Assembly (NCBI RefSeq): GCF_000717335.1
Contig: NZ_JNYZ01000033.1
Location: forward strand, 1 to 64,000
Source: Amycolatopsis jejuensis
GTDB taxonomy: Bacteria; Actinomycetota; Actinomycetes; Mycobacteriales; Pseudonocardiaceae
DNA length: 64,000 bases
Reading direction: 5' to 3'
Under the pieces are notes generated by a model. The model was given only the letters and a program-made list of their open reading frames with translations. It was not told where the DNA came from and ran no database searches. Position numbers and translations under genes: made by a program. Shown here in pieces: positions 7,746 to 16,966 of the stretch (position 1 is its first letter; every line of letters starts with the position of its first letter).

Positions 7746-8606
7746 GTGATCATCGTGACCGGAGCAACGGGGCAGCTCGGACGGCTCGTCGTCGAAGGGC
7801 TGCTGGCGACCGTGCCTGCCGGGCAGATCGGGGTCAGCGTCCGCGATCCGGCGAAGGCACAGGCGTTCGCCGACCGCGGAGTGCGGGTCCGGCAAGGCAG
7901 TTTCGCCGACCCGGCAAGCCTTCGGAAGGCTTTCGAGGGCGCCTCCCAGGTGCTGATCATTTCGAGCAACACCGCCGGAGACGCCGCCGTCCAGCACCAC
8001 CGCACCGCAATCGACGCCGCCGTGGCGGCCGGTGCCGGGCGCATCCTCTACACGAGCCAGATGGCGGCGAGCCCGCACTCGGCGTTCGCGCCGATGATCG
8101 ACCACGCGGCCGCCGAAGCCGCGCTTCAGGAGACCGGCGTACCCTTTACGTCGCTCCGCAACGGGTTCTACGTGGCAAGCGCGCTCCAGTTCCTCGGCCG
8201 CGGCCTGCAAAGCGGCGCGCTTCCGCTCCCCCAGGACGGCCCGGTGAACTGGACCGCGCACGCCGACCTCGCGCAGGCGGCGGTCATCGCGCTCACCGAA
8301 GAAGGGCGGCTGGACGGCATCACGCCCCCGCTCACCGCGTCCGAGACGCTCACCTTCGAAGACCTCGCGGCGATCGCCTCCGACGTCACCGGGCGCAAGG
8401 TCAGCCGCACGGTGATCAGTGACGAGCAATTCGCCGGTGCCGGACGGGAAAACCACCTTCCCGAGGAGCAAATCGCCATGGGTCTCGGGATGTTCGCGGC
8501 CAGCCGGGCCGGGGAGTTCTCAGCCATCGACCCGACTCTCGAGAAACTGCTCGGCCGTCGTCCCCGGACGTTCCGCGAAGAACTGGCGGCGGCCCAGGTC
8601 GGCTGA
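7746..8606 (+). CDS. NmrA/QorB-like NAD(P)H-binding oxidoreductase (atypical SDR)
   Basis: A 286-residue atypical SDR. The N-terminal nucleotide motif is TGATGQLG (residues 5-12), followed by VRDPAKA, which reads the NADPH phosphate, and VLIISSN. The sequence resembles NAD(P)H:quinone oxidoreductase 2 (QorB/YtfG) and NmrA-like redox sensors. The C-terminal half gives a small substrate pocket. It probably reduces a quinone or related electrophile under control of the divergent TetR protein. ATG/GTG choices near the start are close together; 7746 begins the hydrophobic first strand. A perfect terminator hairpin overlaps its stop codon. Confidence 0.85.
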   Translation: MIIVTGATGQLGRLVVEGLLATVPAGQIGVSVRDPAKAQAFADRGVRVRQGSFADPASLRKAFEGASQVLIISSNTAGDAAVQHHRTAIDAAVAAGAGRILYTSQMAASPHSAFAPMIDHAAAEAALQETGVPFTSLRNGFYVASALQFLGRGLQSGALPLPQDGPVNWTAHADLAQAAVIALTEEGRLDGITPPLTASETLTFEDLAAIASDVTGRKVSRTVISDEQFAGAGRENHLPEEQIAMGLGMFAASRAGEFSAIDPTLEKLLGRRPRTFREELAAAQVG

Positions 8607-8616
8607 CCTGGGCCGC
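8589..8616 (+). terminator. Terminator hairpin of the NmrA-like gene
   Basis: A perfect 12-bp stem, GCGGCCCAGGTC / GACCTGGGCCGC, closes on a 4-nt loop and straddles the stop codon at 8604-8606. There is no T-tract, as is common in actinobacteria. It could also stop transcription arriving from the convergent cyclase operon. Confidence 0.75.
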
Positions 8617-8687
8617 GTCGCCGGTACCGCCAGGCACGCCGGCTTCCTCCCGCGAACGCTTTCCTGACGAGCTCCGGCTACCCCGGG

Positions 8688-9437
8688 CTACCGTTCGACC
8701 AGTGCGAGTACCCGCGCCGGGCTGCCGGAGCCGTCCACGATCGGCAGGGGGCAGACGACCAGCACGCTCCCCGTCGGCGGCAGCCGGGTGATGTTGCGCA
8801 AGCTGGTCAGACCCCATTTCCCAGCACCCAGCAGGAAGCTGTGGCAAGGGAACGGTGGCGTGAACCCCGGCGCCGCACCCGCGTCCGTGCCCACCGTTTC
8901 CACGCCGAGCCCCGCGATCGGCGATTCTTCGGCCAGCCACTGGGCGCAATCGGCCGATACCCCGGGAGTGTGGGGCCCGGCGGCGTCGTCTCCGCGGGCG
9001 TCCCAGCCGGTGCGGTACAGCAGCCATCCGCCTTCGGGCAGCGGGCCGTGTTCCGCCTGCCAGGCGCGGACGTGCTCGACCTCCAGTACGAAGTCCGGGT
9101 TCTCGGCGACCTCGGCGCTCAGGTCGAGCACCACCGCCGAGCTGACCAAAGTGGACAGTGGGGCCTGGGAGACGTCCAAGCCGTCCTTGCCGGTGACCCA
9201 GTGCACGGGGGCGTCGAGGTGCGTTCCCGTGTGCTCGCCGGTGTGGATGTCGTTCCAGTACCAGGCGGGGCCGCGGTCGTCGTAACGGCTCAGTTCCTCC
9301 AGGCGGAACCGGCTGGTGTTGGCGAAGGGCTCGGGCAGCTCCAGGATCGGGGTCGAGGACTGCAACGGGGTGGTCAGGTCGACGATCTCCACCGCGCCGG
9401 AGCGGGTGGCGTCGAGGAGTGCACTGAGGACGGACAT
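8688..9437 (-). CDS. Cyclase-family (kynurenine formamidase-like) metal hydrolase
   Basis: A 249-residue member of the cyclase/arylformamidase family (Pfam Cyclase). The metal-binding motif HTGTHLDAPVHW (about residues 70-81) is intact, and the second metal region is near DLSAEV and GWLLYRTGWD. Members hydrolyse formyl- or isatin-type amides and other carbonyl substrates, some linked to tryptophan or indole breakdown. It is the last gene of the IorAB operon, 16 bp after IorB. An indole- or anthranilate-related hydrolysis would fit but is inference. Confidence 0.85.
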   Translation of the reverse strand: MSVLSALLDATRSGAVEIVDLTTPLQSSTPILELPEPFANTSRFRLEELSRYDDRGPAWYWNDIHTGEHTGTHLDAPVHWVTGKDGLDVSQAPLSTLVSSAVVLDLSAEVAENPDFVLEVEHVRAWQAEHGPLPEGGWLLYRTGWDARGDDAAGPHTPGVSADCAQWLAEESPIAGLGVETVGTDAGAAPGFTPPFPCHSFLLGAGKWGLTSLRNITRLPPTGSVLVVCPLPIVDGSGSPARVLALVER

Positions 9438-9453
9438 GATGGCTCCCGGTAGG

Positions 9454-11049
9454 TCAGAGGGTCAGCGCGGCTTCGGCCAGGCGGGCATCGAGGGCGGCAC
9501 CGTCCTCATCGGACAGTGCGGCACGACGGAGGTCGGCCAAGGTTTGCGCAGCTTCAGCAGATCCACGCAGCACGCGGGCGGCACTCATGAGTTTCATGAA
9601 ACTGCCGCTGCCATGCTCGTATGTGGCGCCATAGCCTTTCAAAACGCCTTGGCAGCGGAGGATCTCGCAAGCCAGCTCAGGCTCGCAGGCGCACGCGGTA
9701 TCCAGCCACTCCTCGATCGCGGCTTGTTCCCGGCCGAACCTCAGGGAACGGGGTCGTAGCGGACGCATTCGCGCCATGGTCGCCAGCATCGTGTAGCCGA
9801 CGATCGAGCTCGTGTTGAGCACCATGCCCTTGCCGGTGACCGTCCGCACGACCCGCTGGAGCGGCCGCCATTGCCGCAGCGCCGCACCCATCCGGGTCGG
9901 CAGGGTGTCGGTGATCTCGTCGATCTGCGGGTGCAGGTACTCCCGGACCTGCACGAGCTGACCGGGCTCGGCACCCGCCTCCCTCCGGACGCGGGCCATC
10001 CGCCCCGACCGGACCTTCTGGTGCGCAACGTGAACCGTGTCCTGGTAACACATCCACAGCGCCACATTCCGGGCCGCCTCGGTGGTCAGCGTTGCGGCGC
10101 CGTCGACGTCCGGGTCCAGCTCGGCCAGCCGCGCCACTCGGTCGAGGTACCGTTCGGCGTAACCGACGTCCTGATACAGACCCGTCCGCAGCAAGCCGTG
10201 CAGCAACATCGACCGCGCGGCGCCCGGGAAATCGAGCGCGCGCTGCGCCAGCGGCCGAAGCGCCGTACCCACCAGCGTGCCGGGGTCGGTTGCAGCGATC
10301 TTGTTACGACGCAGTTCCTCCTCGGCCTTCACCTCCTCGGCAGTACGCGGCCGCGGTCCGATCGAGATGTCCACAACGGACCGAGGCGGTTCAGCCGCGG
10401 CAAATCCACCGGCGAACGCCTGCAGTGAGGGTGCCACCCCCTTGCCGAACTCGCGGATCTGCTGCTCGAACTCGTCCCGCGCGAAAGGCAGCGCGCCCGA
10501 ACCCGCCAACGCCCCGAACAAGGCCGCACTGATCACGCTGTGCGCCTGCTCGGCGATCTGCGAGAAGTCCGCGGCAACGAGGCGCTTCGAGCCCCGGCGG
10601 ACCGCGTCGAGCAGTGCTGCGCTGTCGACCCGGCCGTCGCCGAGGGACATCTTCTCGTCGATGGCGTACACGCGATGGGTCGACGTGATCAGCGTGGTGC
10701 GGGACGGGGTCGAGAATCCCCGCTGCACCGCCCGGCCACCCTCCATCAACTCCGACGCGAGGACGACGTCGACCTCGCCGGGGGTCGGGAACAGGCTGAG
10801 CACCGGCGCGCTACGGCCCTGGTCAGCCGGGCCGTCACCGGGTCCGGTGGGCGGAAAGAGCTCCACGTAGTAGACCGTCGCCCCGGTGCGCTGAGCGACC
10901 CCGGCAACCGACGTGCTCTGCGCGCGGTGCCCCGCGCGCTCGGCGAGCGCCACGATCCAGTCGGCGAGGACACCGCCGCCCTCCCCGCCCATCGCGAGGA
11001 TCGCCAGCGTCAGCGGACGATGTCCGGAGTACCACGACGGACCGGTCAT
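9454..11049 (-). CDS. iorB: Indolepyruvate:ferredoxin oxidoreductase, beta-type subunit (IorB-like, extended)
   Basis: A 531-residue protein. Residues about 12-200 are the gamma-type domain of 2-oxoacid:acceptor oxidoreductases (ILAMGGEGGGVLADWIVALA, then SVAGVAQRTGATVYYVELFP). The rest, about 230-531, is a helical extension found in the long actinobacterial/proteobacterial IorB forms (DUF6537-like). With IorA it would oxidatively decarboxylate arylpyruvates to aryl-acetyl-CoA and reduce ferredoxin. Its ATG overlaps the IorA stop as ATGA, so the subunits are translationally coupled and made in equal amounts. No anomalies were seen. Confidence 0.88.
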   Translation of the reverse strand: MTGPSWYSGHRPLTLAILAMGGEGGGVLADWIVALAERAGHRAQSTSVAGVAQRTGATVYYVELFPPTGPGDGPADQGRSAPVLSLFPTPGEVDVVLASELMEGGRAVQRGFSTPSRTTLITSTHRVYAIDEKMSLGDGRVDSAALLDAVRRGSKRLVAADFSQIAEQAHSVISAALFGALAGSGALPFARDEFEQQIREFGKGVAPSLQAFAGGFAAAEPPRSVVDISIGPRPRTAEEVKAEEELRRNKIAATDPGTLVGTALRPLAQRALDFPGAARSMLLHGLLRTGLYQDVGYAERYLDRVARLAELDPDVDGAATLTTEAARNVALWMCYQDTVHVAHQKVRSGRMARVRREAGAEPGQLVQVREYLHPQIDEITDTLPTRMGAALRQWRPLQRVVRTVTGKGMVLNTSSIVGYTMLATMARMRPLRPRSLRFGREQAAIEEWLDTACACEPELACEILRCQGVLKGYGATYEHGSGSFMKLMSAARVLRGSAEAAQTLADLRRAALSDEDGAALDARLAEAALTL

Positions 11050-13211
11050 GCCACCACCTCGAACCGGGCCGCGCGACGCTCGATGCCACGACCCGCGACC
11101 CTGATCCACCAAGCACGTGCTTTGGCGAGGAACCGGTCCCAGCGCGTCGGGTTGTGCACGACATCCGTGCGGTAGAACGACGGGCACAGCACCGCTGCGT
11201 GCGCGTTCGCGCCGCAGACCCCGCAACCCACGCAGCTGTCCAGAACGGTGGCGATGGGATCGGTGCGCATCGGGTCCGGGTTGTCGGCGATGGTCAGCGA
11301 CGGGCAACCGGAAATCCGGATACAGGCGTGGTCGCCGGTACACGTCTCCGGGTCGACCCCGAACCGCTCGCGGACGACGCGTTTCCCGTCCCGCACTGCC
11401 TTCGCCCGCTCCGGCTTCACCCGCCGCTGCCGGTTCAGCTGGCACTCGCTCTGCATCACGAGGACCTTCGGCCCGGCTTCCGTATCGGTCAGCGCTTCGA
11501 CGAAGGCGTCCTTCACCGCGGCGACGTCGTAGGTGTCGTCGACCGTGCGCGCCCACTCGACGCCCACCCCGCGGACCGCCTTCTCAATCGGATGGCGGGT
11601 CGACCTGGTGGGACTCGCCGCCTGCGACGACGCCACGTCCTGTCCGCCGGTCGCGGCCGCATACCCGTTGTCCACCACGACGAGCAGCTGATCGTTCTTG
11701 TTGAACACGGCATTGCCGACCCCGCTCGTCAAGCCGTTGTGCCAGAAGCCGCCGTCACCCATCATCGCGATCGTGCGCCGATCGGACTCCGCCGAGCTCA
11801 GCGCGGCCGCACCCGCGGAACCGAGGCCGTACCCCATGGTGGTCGCCCCGAGGTCGAACGGCGCGTTGATCGCGAACAGGTGACAGCCGATGTCCGCGCT
11901 CACGTGGTGCTTGCCGGTCTCCCGCTCGGCCAGCTTCAGCCCGCTGAAGATCGGCCGCTCCGGGCAGCCGGTGCACAGGCCGGGCGGGCGCGCCCGGACG
12001 CTGTGCTCGGCAACCGGGGTCGCGAACGGGCTGCGGGGGTCGTCGTCGGCGAGCAGCAGCGCCGGTTCGGCGGTGACGGCGTCTGCAAGGTAGCGACGCA
12101 GGAAGGCGTGCAGGCCCCGCGTTACGGCCAGCGAGGTGTACTCGCCCCCGGCGGGCAGGAAGTCTTTGCCGTGCAAGGTGGTGGGTACCTCGGCGCGGCG
12201 AAGGATGGCGTGCAGGTTCTGTTCCAGGTAGTCCGGTTGTCCCTCCTCGACCATCAGCACGGCCCGCTTGTCCCGGCAGAAGTCGATGATCTCCTGGTCG
12301 GCCACGGGATAGGTGACGTTCATGACGTAGAGCGGGATCCGGGTGCGGCCGAACGGATCGGAACAGCCGAGCAGTTCCAGCGAGCGGTTCAGCGTGTTGT
12401 ACAGCCCGCCCTGGACGACGATCCCGACGTCGGCCAGCCCGTTGCCGAACACCTCGTTGAGCCCGTGTTCGGTGATGTACCGGACCGCGGCCGGCCATCG
12501 ATGCTCCAGTTTCTCCCGTTCGTGCAGGAACGAGGCAGGCGGCAGCACGATCCGGTCGACTGCCCGCACCGGGTTGCCCGCCGCCTCCGCCACCGTCAGC
12601 GGCGGGCGCCGGTTGTCCTTGGCCACGAAGGAACCGTGAAGATGGCACGACCGCAGCCGCAGCTCCAGGAACACCGGCGTATTGCTCGCCTCCGACAGCT
12701 CGAACCCCGCCTCGACCGCGTCGACGATCGCGGTGAGGTCGGGCCGGGGGTCGAGCAGCCACATCTGCGACTTCATCGCGAACGCGTGCGAGCGCTCCTG
12801 CATGATGCTGGACCCCTCGCCGTAATCCTCACCGAGGATCACGAGCGTGCCGCCGGTGACGCCGCCGCTGGAAAGGTTCGCCAGCGCGTCGGATGCGACG
12901 TTGGTGCCTACCGGCGACTTGAACGTCACCGCGCCCCGCAAGGGCTGATGCACCGATGCGGCCAGCATCGCCGCGGCAGTCGCCTCCGACGCACTGTTCT
13001 CGAAGTGGACCCCGAGCTCGTCGAGAATCTCGTGCGCATCCCCGAGTACGTCCATCAGATGGGAGATCGGCGCACCCTGGTATCCGCCGACATAGGCGAC
13101 GCCGGATTGCAGCAACGCCTTGGTCACCGCGAGGATGCCCTCCACCTGCAGCGTCGTACCGGCTCCGTGCCGCAGCTTCTCGACCTCGGCGACGAAGGAC
13201 CGTTCGGCCAT
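11046..13211 (-). CDS. iorA: Indolepyruvate:ferredoxin oxidoreductase, alpha-type subunit (IorA-like)
   Basis: A 721-residue subunit combining pyrimidine- and diphosphate-binding TPP domains with a C-terminal iron-sulphur domain. The N-terminal part has GAPISHLMDVLGD. The TPP diphosphate region contains MMGDGGFWHNGLTSGVGNAV and VDNGYAAATGGQD. The C-terminal cysteines are C-x5-C-x5-CP and CVGCGVCGANA...LCP, near-complete sets for two 4Fe-4S clusters. ATG 13211 has GGAGA upstream; an in-frame ATG at 13226 is 15 bp earlier. The enzyme makes aryl-acetyl-CoA from indole-, phenyl- or hydroxyphenyl-pyruvate. In an aerobe the acceptor ferredoxin must come from elsewhere. Confidence 0.92.
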   Translation of the reverse strand: MAERSFVAEVEKLRHGAGTTLQVEGILAVTKALLQSGVAYVGGYQGAPISHLMDVLGDAHEILDELGVHFENSASEATAAAMLAASVHQPLRGAVTFKSPVGTNVASDALANLSSGGVTGGTLVILGEDYGEGSSIMQERSHAFAMKSQMWLLDPRPDLTAIVDAVEAGFELSEASNTPVFLELRLRSCHLHGSFVAKDNRRPPLTVAEAAGNPVRAVDRIVLPPASFLHEREKLEHRWPAAVRYITEHGLNEVFGNGLADVGIVVQGGLYNTLNRSLELLGCSDPFGRTRIPLYVMNVTYPVADQEIIDFCRDKRAVLMVEEGQPDYLEQNLHAILRRAEVPTTLHGKDFLPAGGEYTSLAVTRGLHAFLRRYLADAVTAEPALLLADDDPRSPFATPVAEHSVRARPPGLCTGCPERPIFSGLKLAERETGKHHVSADIGCHLFAINAPFDLGATTMGYGLGSAGAAALSSAESDRRTIAMMGDGGFWHNGLTSGVGNAVFNKNDQLLVVVDNGYAAATGGQDVASSQAASPTRSTRHPIEKAVRGVGVEWARTVDDTYDVAAVKDAFVEALTDTEAGPKVLVMQSECQLNRQRRVKPERAKAVRDGKRVVRERFGVDPETCTGDHACIRISGCPSLTIADNPDPMRTDPIATVLDSCVGCGVCGANAHAAVLCPSFYRTDVVHNPTRWDRFLAKARAWWIRVAGRGIERRAARFEVVA

Positions 13212-13246
13212 TGTTTCTCCGATCAAACCTCAGGGACCTGCGGAAT

Positions 13247-13888
13247 TCACGCCACTTCGACGGCCGTACCCGGGTCCACGTGCCGGAAATCCACCCCGAA
13301 CGGCGCACTCGCCTCGGCCACGTGCTGCTCGCAGAAATCACGCCCGAAGTCCGACAGCAGGCACTCGTGGATCTGGAAGGCCACGGGCGCACGAACGGCG
13401 ACGGTGAAGTCGACCACCGCGCCCGTCGTCGACCAGGGCGCGTGCAGCGGCACCGCGAGCACCCGCACGGGCCGGTTCGGTACCGCGAACGAATCGCCCG
13501 GGTGGTACACGCCCTCGACGAAGTACCCGACGTTGTCGATGACGGGAATCGACGGATGCACGACTGCGTGTTGCCCGCCAAAGGTTTCCACGGTGAAGCC
13601 GCCCGCCTCGAATGTCTCGCCCGCGGTCACGACGGTCGCCCGGTCGCCAAGGTCGGACAGCGCCGCCGCGACCGATTCCGGTGCCCAGACCCGCAAATCC
13701 GGGTTGCGCAGCCCGGCTGCCTTGATCCCGGCCACATCGACGTGGTCCGGATGCTCGTGCGTGACCAGCACTCCCCGGACGGAATCCAGCGCTTCGCCGA
13801 GTTCCGACCAGATACCCGGATCGATGACCACGGAACGGTCACCGTCGTCGATGCGTACGCAGGCATGCGTGTACTTGGTGACGATCAT
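13247..13888 (-). CDS. MBL-fold metallo-hydrolase
   Basis: A 213-residue beta-lactamase-like hydrolase. The metal motif THEHPDH (residues 43-49) is complete and further ligands are plausible in GGQHAVVHPS and YHPGDSF. It resembles the UlaG/YcbX-like stand-alone group that hydrolyses lactones, esters or phosphodiesters. Its start overlaps the end of the aldo/keto reductase gene as ATGA, so it belongs tightly to the operon. An attractive role is opening a lactone or thioester in the arylpyruvate pathway; the substrate is not readable. Confidence 0.85.
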   Translation of the reverse strand: MIVTKYTHACVRIDDGDRSVVIDPGIWSELGEALDSVRGVLVTHEHPDHVDVAGIKAAGLRNPDLRVWAPESVAAALSDLGDRATVVTAGETFEAGGFTVETFGGQHAVVHPSIPVIDNVGYFVEGVYHPGDSFAVPNRPVRVLAVPLHAPWSTTGAVVDFTVAVRAPVAFQIHECLLSDFGRDFCEQHVAEASAPFGVDFRHVDPGTAVEVA

Positions 13889-14910
13889 CGGCTACCCACC
13901 GGCCGATGCCACCGCCGCGGAACTCCGCGGCTGGTCGCGAACAACGCACCGAGTTCGGTCATGTCCTCGTCGGTCAGCTCGAGATCGAGTGCTTCCGGAA
14001 CGAGGTCCAGGTGGCCCGGACGGCGCGGGCCGATGATCGGCAACATGGTGTACGGCAGCGCCAGCAGCCAGCCGACCGCGACGGCGGGCATGCTGACCCC
14101 CTTCTTCTCCGCGAACCGCTGGAGCAGATCGAGGTCGACGTACGCCTCGTCGCCGAGCATCCGGCCGTAGATGTGCGGCGACATCTCGACCCGCGAACCC
14201 GCCGGTGGTTCGAGCCCCTTGCGGTACTTGCCGGACAGGATCCCGGCCGCGAGCGGGCTGTACGCGGTGATCGCCAGCCCCTGGTCCTCGCAGAGCGGGA
14301 GCATCTCCGCGTCCAGGTTGCGGTCCATCAGGCTGTAGGAGTCCTGGATCCACTGGAAGCGATGCAGGTGGTACTTGTCCGACAGCCACAGGGCTTTCGT
14401 CATCATCCAGGCCGGGAACCCGGAGGCGCCGAGGTACCGGACTTTGCCCGCGACCACCAGGTCGTTCAGCGCTTCGAGCGTTTCCTCCAGGGGCGTGGTC
14501 ATGTCGACCGCATGCGGCAGGTACATGTCGACGTGGTCGACGTTGAGGCGGCGCAGGCTCACCTCGATCTGCTGCATGATGTGCCGCCGGGACAGGCCGT
14601 AGTCGTTGGGGCCGTCGCCGACCGGATGGTGCACCTTGGTCGAGAGGACGAGCTGGTCCCGTGCCGCGGAACCCTTCTTCTTCAGCCAGGCCCCGACCGC
14701 GGCCTCGCTCGTTCCGCCGCCGTAGCTGTTGGAGGTGTCGAAGCAGTTGATCCCGAGATCGACCGCGGTGTCCATGATCCGGGCCGCCTCGGCGTCGTCG
14801 ACGCCCTTGCCGTAGAGCCGCGGGTCCGCGCCCACGCCGCCGAAGCTCCCGCATCCGAGAATGATCGAAGAGACGCGGGCGCCCGTTGATCCCAGCTGCC
14901 GGTACTTCAT
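13885..14910 (-). CDS. Aldo/keto reductase
   Basis: A 341-residue TIM-barrel oxidoreductase. Characteristic pieces are MKYRQLGSTGARVSSIILGC, NCFDTSNSYGGGTSE (catalytic Asp and Tyr), TKVHHP (catalytic Lys) and VDMYLPHAVD (catalytic His region). The C-terminal pattern for NADPH is present. ATG 14910 overlaps the rhodanese stop as ATGA and has GGAAGG upstream. It would interconvert an aldehyde or ketone with an alcohol in the pathway served by the operon. Relatives include L-glyceraldehyde-3-phosphate reductase and potassium-channel beta-subunit-like enzymes. Confidence 0.9.
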   Translation of the reverse strand: MKYRQLGSTGARVSSIILGCGSFGGVGADPRLYGKGVDDAEAARIMDTAVDLGINCFDTSNSYGGGTSEAAVGAWLKKKGSAARDQLVLSTKVHHPVGDGPNDYGLSRRHIMQQIEVSLRRLNVDHVDMYLPHAVDMTTPLEETLEALNDLVVAGKVRYLGASGFPAWMMTKALWLSDKYHLHRFQWIQDSYSLMDRNLDAEMLPLCEDQGLAITAYSPLAAGILSGKYRKGLEPPAGSRVEMSPHIYGRMLGDEAYVDLDLLQRFAEKKGVSMPAVAVGWLLALPYTMLPIIGPRRPGHLDLVPEALDLELTDEDMTELGALFATSRGVPRRWHRPVGSR

Positions 14911-15308
14911 GCCGAACGACCTTCCACCGGCGCGACCTGGTATCCCGCGGCAAGCCAGCCGCGCAGCCCGGCCCGCAGGTCGGCGACGTCGGTGTAGCCC
15001 AGCACCTCCATCAGCGCGAGACCGGCCACCGAAGACCGCTCCCCGCCCATCGAGAACACCACGACGCGCTTGGCCGGGTCCATGAACTCGAGGTGGAACT
15101 TGCTCTCCGGGTCGGCAAACCACTCGATGACGCCGCGGGAAACGTTGTGTGCCCCCGGAATCGTGCCGGTCTTCCAGGTCTCCTCCGCGTCGCGGACGTC
15201 GACCAGGATCGTCTCGCCCGCGGCGAGCTCACGGGCGAGATCCTCGACAGTGATCTCCGGGACGATCTCCTCGGCGCGCAGGACGAGCGCGTGCGAACCT
15301 GATGCCAT
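14907..15308 (-). CDS. Rhodanese-fold protein lacking the active-site cysteine
   Basis: A 133-residue single rhodanese domain: ILVDVRDAEETWKTGTIPGA is the CH2A-like block. The active loop reads VVVFSMGGERSS, with Ser86 where catalytic rhodaneses have Cys. There is no other cysteine in the protein, so sulphur transfer is not possible. It may bind a ligand or partner instead. It lies between the ABC ATPase and the aldo/keto reductase. The 60 bp upstream contain a run of eight G and a weak hairpin. Confidence 0.85.
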   Translation of the reverse strand: MASGSHALVLRAEEIVPEITVEDLARELAAGETILVDVRDAEETWKTGTIPGAHNVSRGVIEWFADPESKFHLEFMDPAKRVVVFSMGGERSSVAGLALMEVLGYTDVADLRAGLRGWLAAGYQVAPVEGRSA

Positions 15309-15368
15309 CGTGATTTCTCCTTCGGTATCAGCCCTTTTCGGGCTTCGACATGGGGGGGGCGCCGGGGC

Positions 15369-16166
15369 TCAGCTCGGCGACATTCCCCGGATCCGCTCCA
15401 GTACGTGGGTACGCAGCTGAGCGAACCGCGGATCGGCTTTCGTGTCGTGCTGGTTCCGGGGGAAGGGCAGGGGGACGTCCACGATCTCGGTGACGCTCGC
15501 CGGGGTACCGCCCAGCGCCACGACCCGGTCCGAGAGGTACACCGACTCGTCGATGTCATGGGTCACCTGGACGACGGTGACGCCCCGCTCCTCGCGGATT
15601 TTCAGTACCAGGTCTTCGAGATCGCTGCGCGTCTGCGCGTCCACCGACGCGAAGGGCTCGTCCATCAGCAGCAGCTCCGGCTCGGACGCCAGCGCGCGGG
15701 CGATCGAAACCCGTTGCTGCATCCCGCCGGACAGCTGCCACGGGTAGCGCCTGCCCGCCTCGGCCAACCCGACGTCGGCGAGCGCACGACGGACCCGGCG
15801 CAGCTGCTCGTCCTTCGGGATTCCCTTGCCGCGCAGGGGAAGCGCAACGTTCGGCTCGACCTTCAACCACGGTAGCAGAGATCGGCTGTAATCCTGGAAC
15901 ACCACCGCGCACCCGGGCGCCGGTCCCGCGACGGCAGTGCCGTCGACGACGACTTCCCCGGCATCCGCGGTGGTGAGACCGGCGATCGTCCGCAGGAGGG
16001 TGGACTTGCCGGTGCCGGACGGACCGACGATGCAGACGATCTCCCCCGACCGTACCTCGAAGTCCACGCCGGAAAGCACCTCGTGCTCCCGGCCGTCGGA
16101 GAGGTAGCTCTTGGTGATCCCGCGCACGACCAGCTTGGTCGTGGTGGCAGCGGTCGTCGCGACCAT
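15369..16166 (-). CDS. ABC transporter ATP-binding protein (SsuB/TauB-like)
   Basis: A 265-residue ATPase. Walker A is GPSGTGKST, the signature is LSGGMQQR, Walker B is LLLMDEP and the switch His lies in VTHDIDES. It is of the nitrate/sulphonate/taurine subfamily. Two starts are possible: ATG 16166 with a good site (GAGAGGA), or ATG 16181, which would overlap the permease stop by 4 bp. It drives the importer formed with the two permeases and lipoprotein upstream. The substrate is probably an organic anion such as an aromatic acid or sulphonate. Confidence 0.92.
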   Translation of the reverse strand: MVATTAATTTKLVVRGITKSYLSDGREHEVLSGVDFEVRSGEIVCIVGPSGTGKSTLLRTIAGLTTADAGEVVVDGTAVAGPAPGCAVVFQDYSRSLLPWLKVEPNVALPLRGKGIPKDEQLRRVRRALADVGLAEAGRRYPWQLSGGMQQRVSIARALASEPELLLMDEPFASVDAQTRSDLEDLVLKIREERGVTVVQVTHDIDESVYLSDRVVALGGTPASVTEIVDVPLPFPRNQHDTKADPRFAQLRTHVLERIRGMSPS

Positions 16167-16177
16167 GTGCAGTCCTC

Positions 16178-16966
16178 TCATTTCGCGTTCGCCTCGACTG
16201 CCCGCAGGCCGCGGTGCCAGCCGAGCAGCACGTGCTCCACTGCGCCGTAGAGGAGGTTGATGAGGTAACCCAGCAAGCCCAGCAGGATGATCGCGGTCCA
16301 GAGATCGGTGACCGCGGAGGTCTCGCGAGTCCGCAGCACGAAGTACCCGATTCCCTCGGTCGAGGCGAACAGCTCGCTGCCGACCATCATGGACACCGCG
16401 ATCGAGACGCTCACCCGCGTCCCGGCGAGGATCTGCGGCAGCGCGGCCGGGAGCATGACGCGCGTCAGGCGGATGGCCAGCGGCACCCGGTAACACCGGC
16501 TGATCTCCGAGACGAGCGGGTCGACCTCGCGCAGCCCGTCGGTGGTCCCGAGCAGGATCGGCCAGACGCTGGCGACGGCGATCAGGATGATCTTCTCCGT
16601 CGAGCCGACCCCGAAGAACATGATCGCCAGCGGGACCAGCACGATCATCGGGGTCGCCCGGAACAGCTCAAGCAGCAGCCAGCACCGGCGGTACAGCGCC
16701 GGGACGAGCCCGAGCAGCAGGCCCGCCACGATCCCGGCCACCACGGCCAGCGCGAACCCGATGCCGAGGTTCGCGAGGCTCGGCAGCAGGAACTCCGGAA
16801 TCCCCGAGAAAATCCAGTTGCCGACGAAACGCGCCCAGATGTCCTTCAGCGGCGGGAAGTAGAACGACTCGGAATCGCGCGAGGCAACCCACCAGGCAAC
16901 CACGAGCAGGACCGGCAGCCAGATTTCGATCCCCAGTACGGCAAGGCGGCGACGGACGGACTTCAT
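16178..16966 (-). CDS. ABC transporter permease (SsuC/TauC-like), second copy
   Basis: A 262-residue membrane protein with about six predicted helices, the first at [16 protein letters not shown]. The BPD-transport EAA-like loop is in [17 protein letters not shown] and [16 protein letters not shown] chose ATG 16966 because GGAAGGAGG lies just upstream and the ATG overlaps the stop of the previous permease. Having two different permeases suggests a heterodimer, less common than the usual SsuC homodimer. Confidence 0.9.
   Translation of the reverse strand: MKSVRRRLAVLGIEIWLPVLLVVAWWVASRDSESFYFPPLKDIWARFVGNWIFSGIPEFLLPSLANLGIGFALAVVAGIVAGLLLGLVPALYRRCWLLLELFRATPMIVLVPLAIMFFGVGSTEKIILIAVASVWPILLGTTDGLREVDPLVSEISRCYRVPLAIRLTRVMLPAALPQILAGTRVSVSIAVSMMVGSELFASTEGIGYFVLRTRETSAVTDLWTAIILLGLLGYLINLLYGAVEHVLLGWHRGLRAVEANAK

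Noticed and set aside
11154..14036. A 960-codon open frame on the plus strand
   Set aside because: It is the antisense shadow of iorA, the MBL hydrolase and part of the aldo/keto reductase, all of which have clear motifs on the other strand.
15352..15359. A run of eight G with a 7-codon ORF next to it (MSKPEKG on the minus strand)
   Set aside because: It lies between genes without a ribosome site, so phase variation or a leader peptide cannot be supported.
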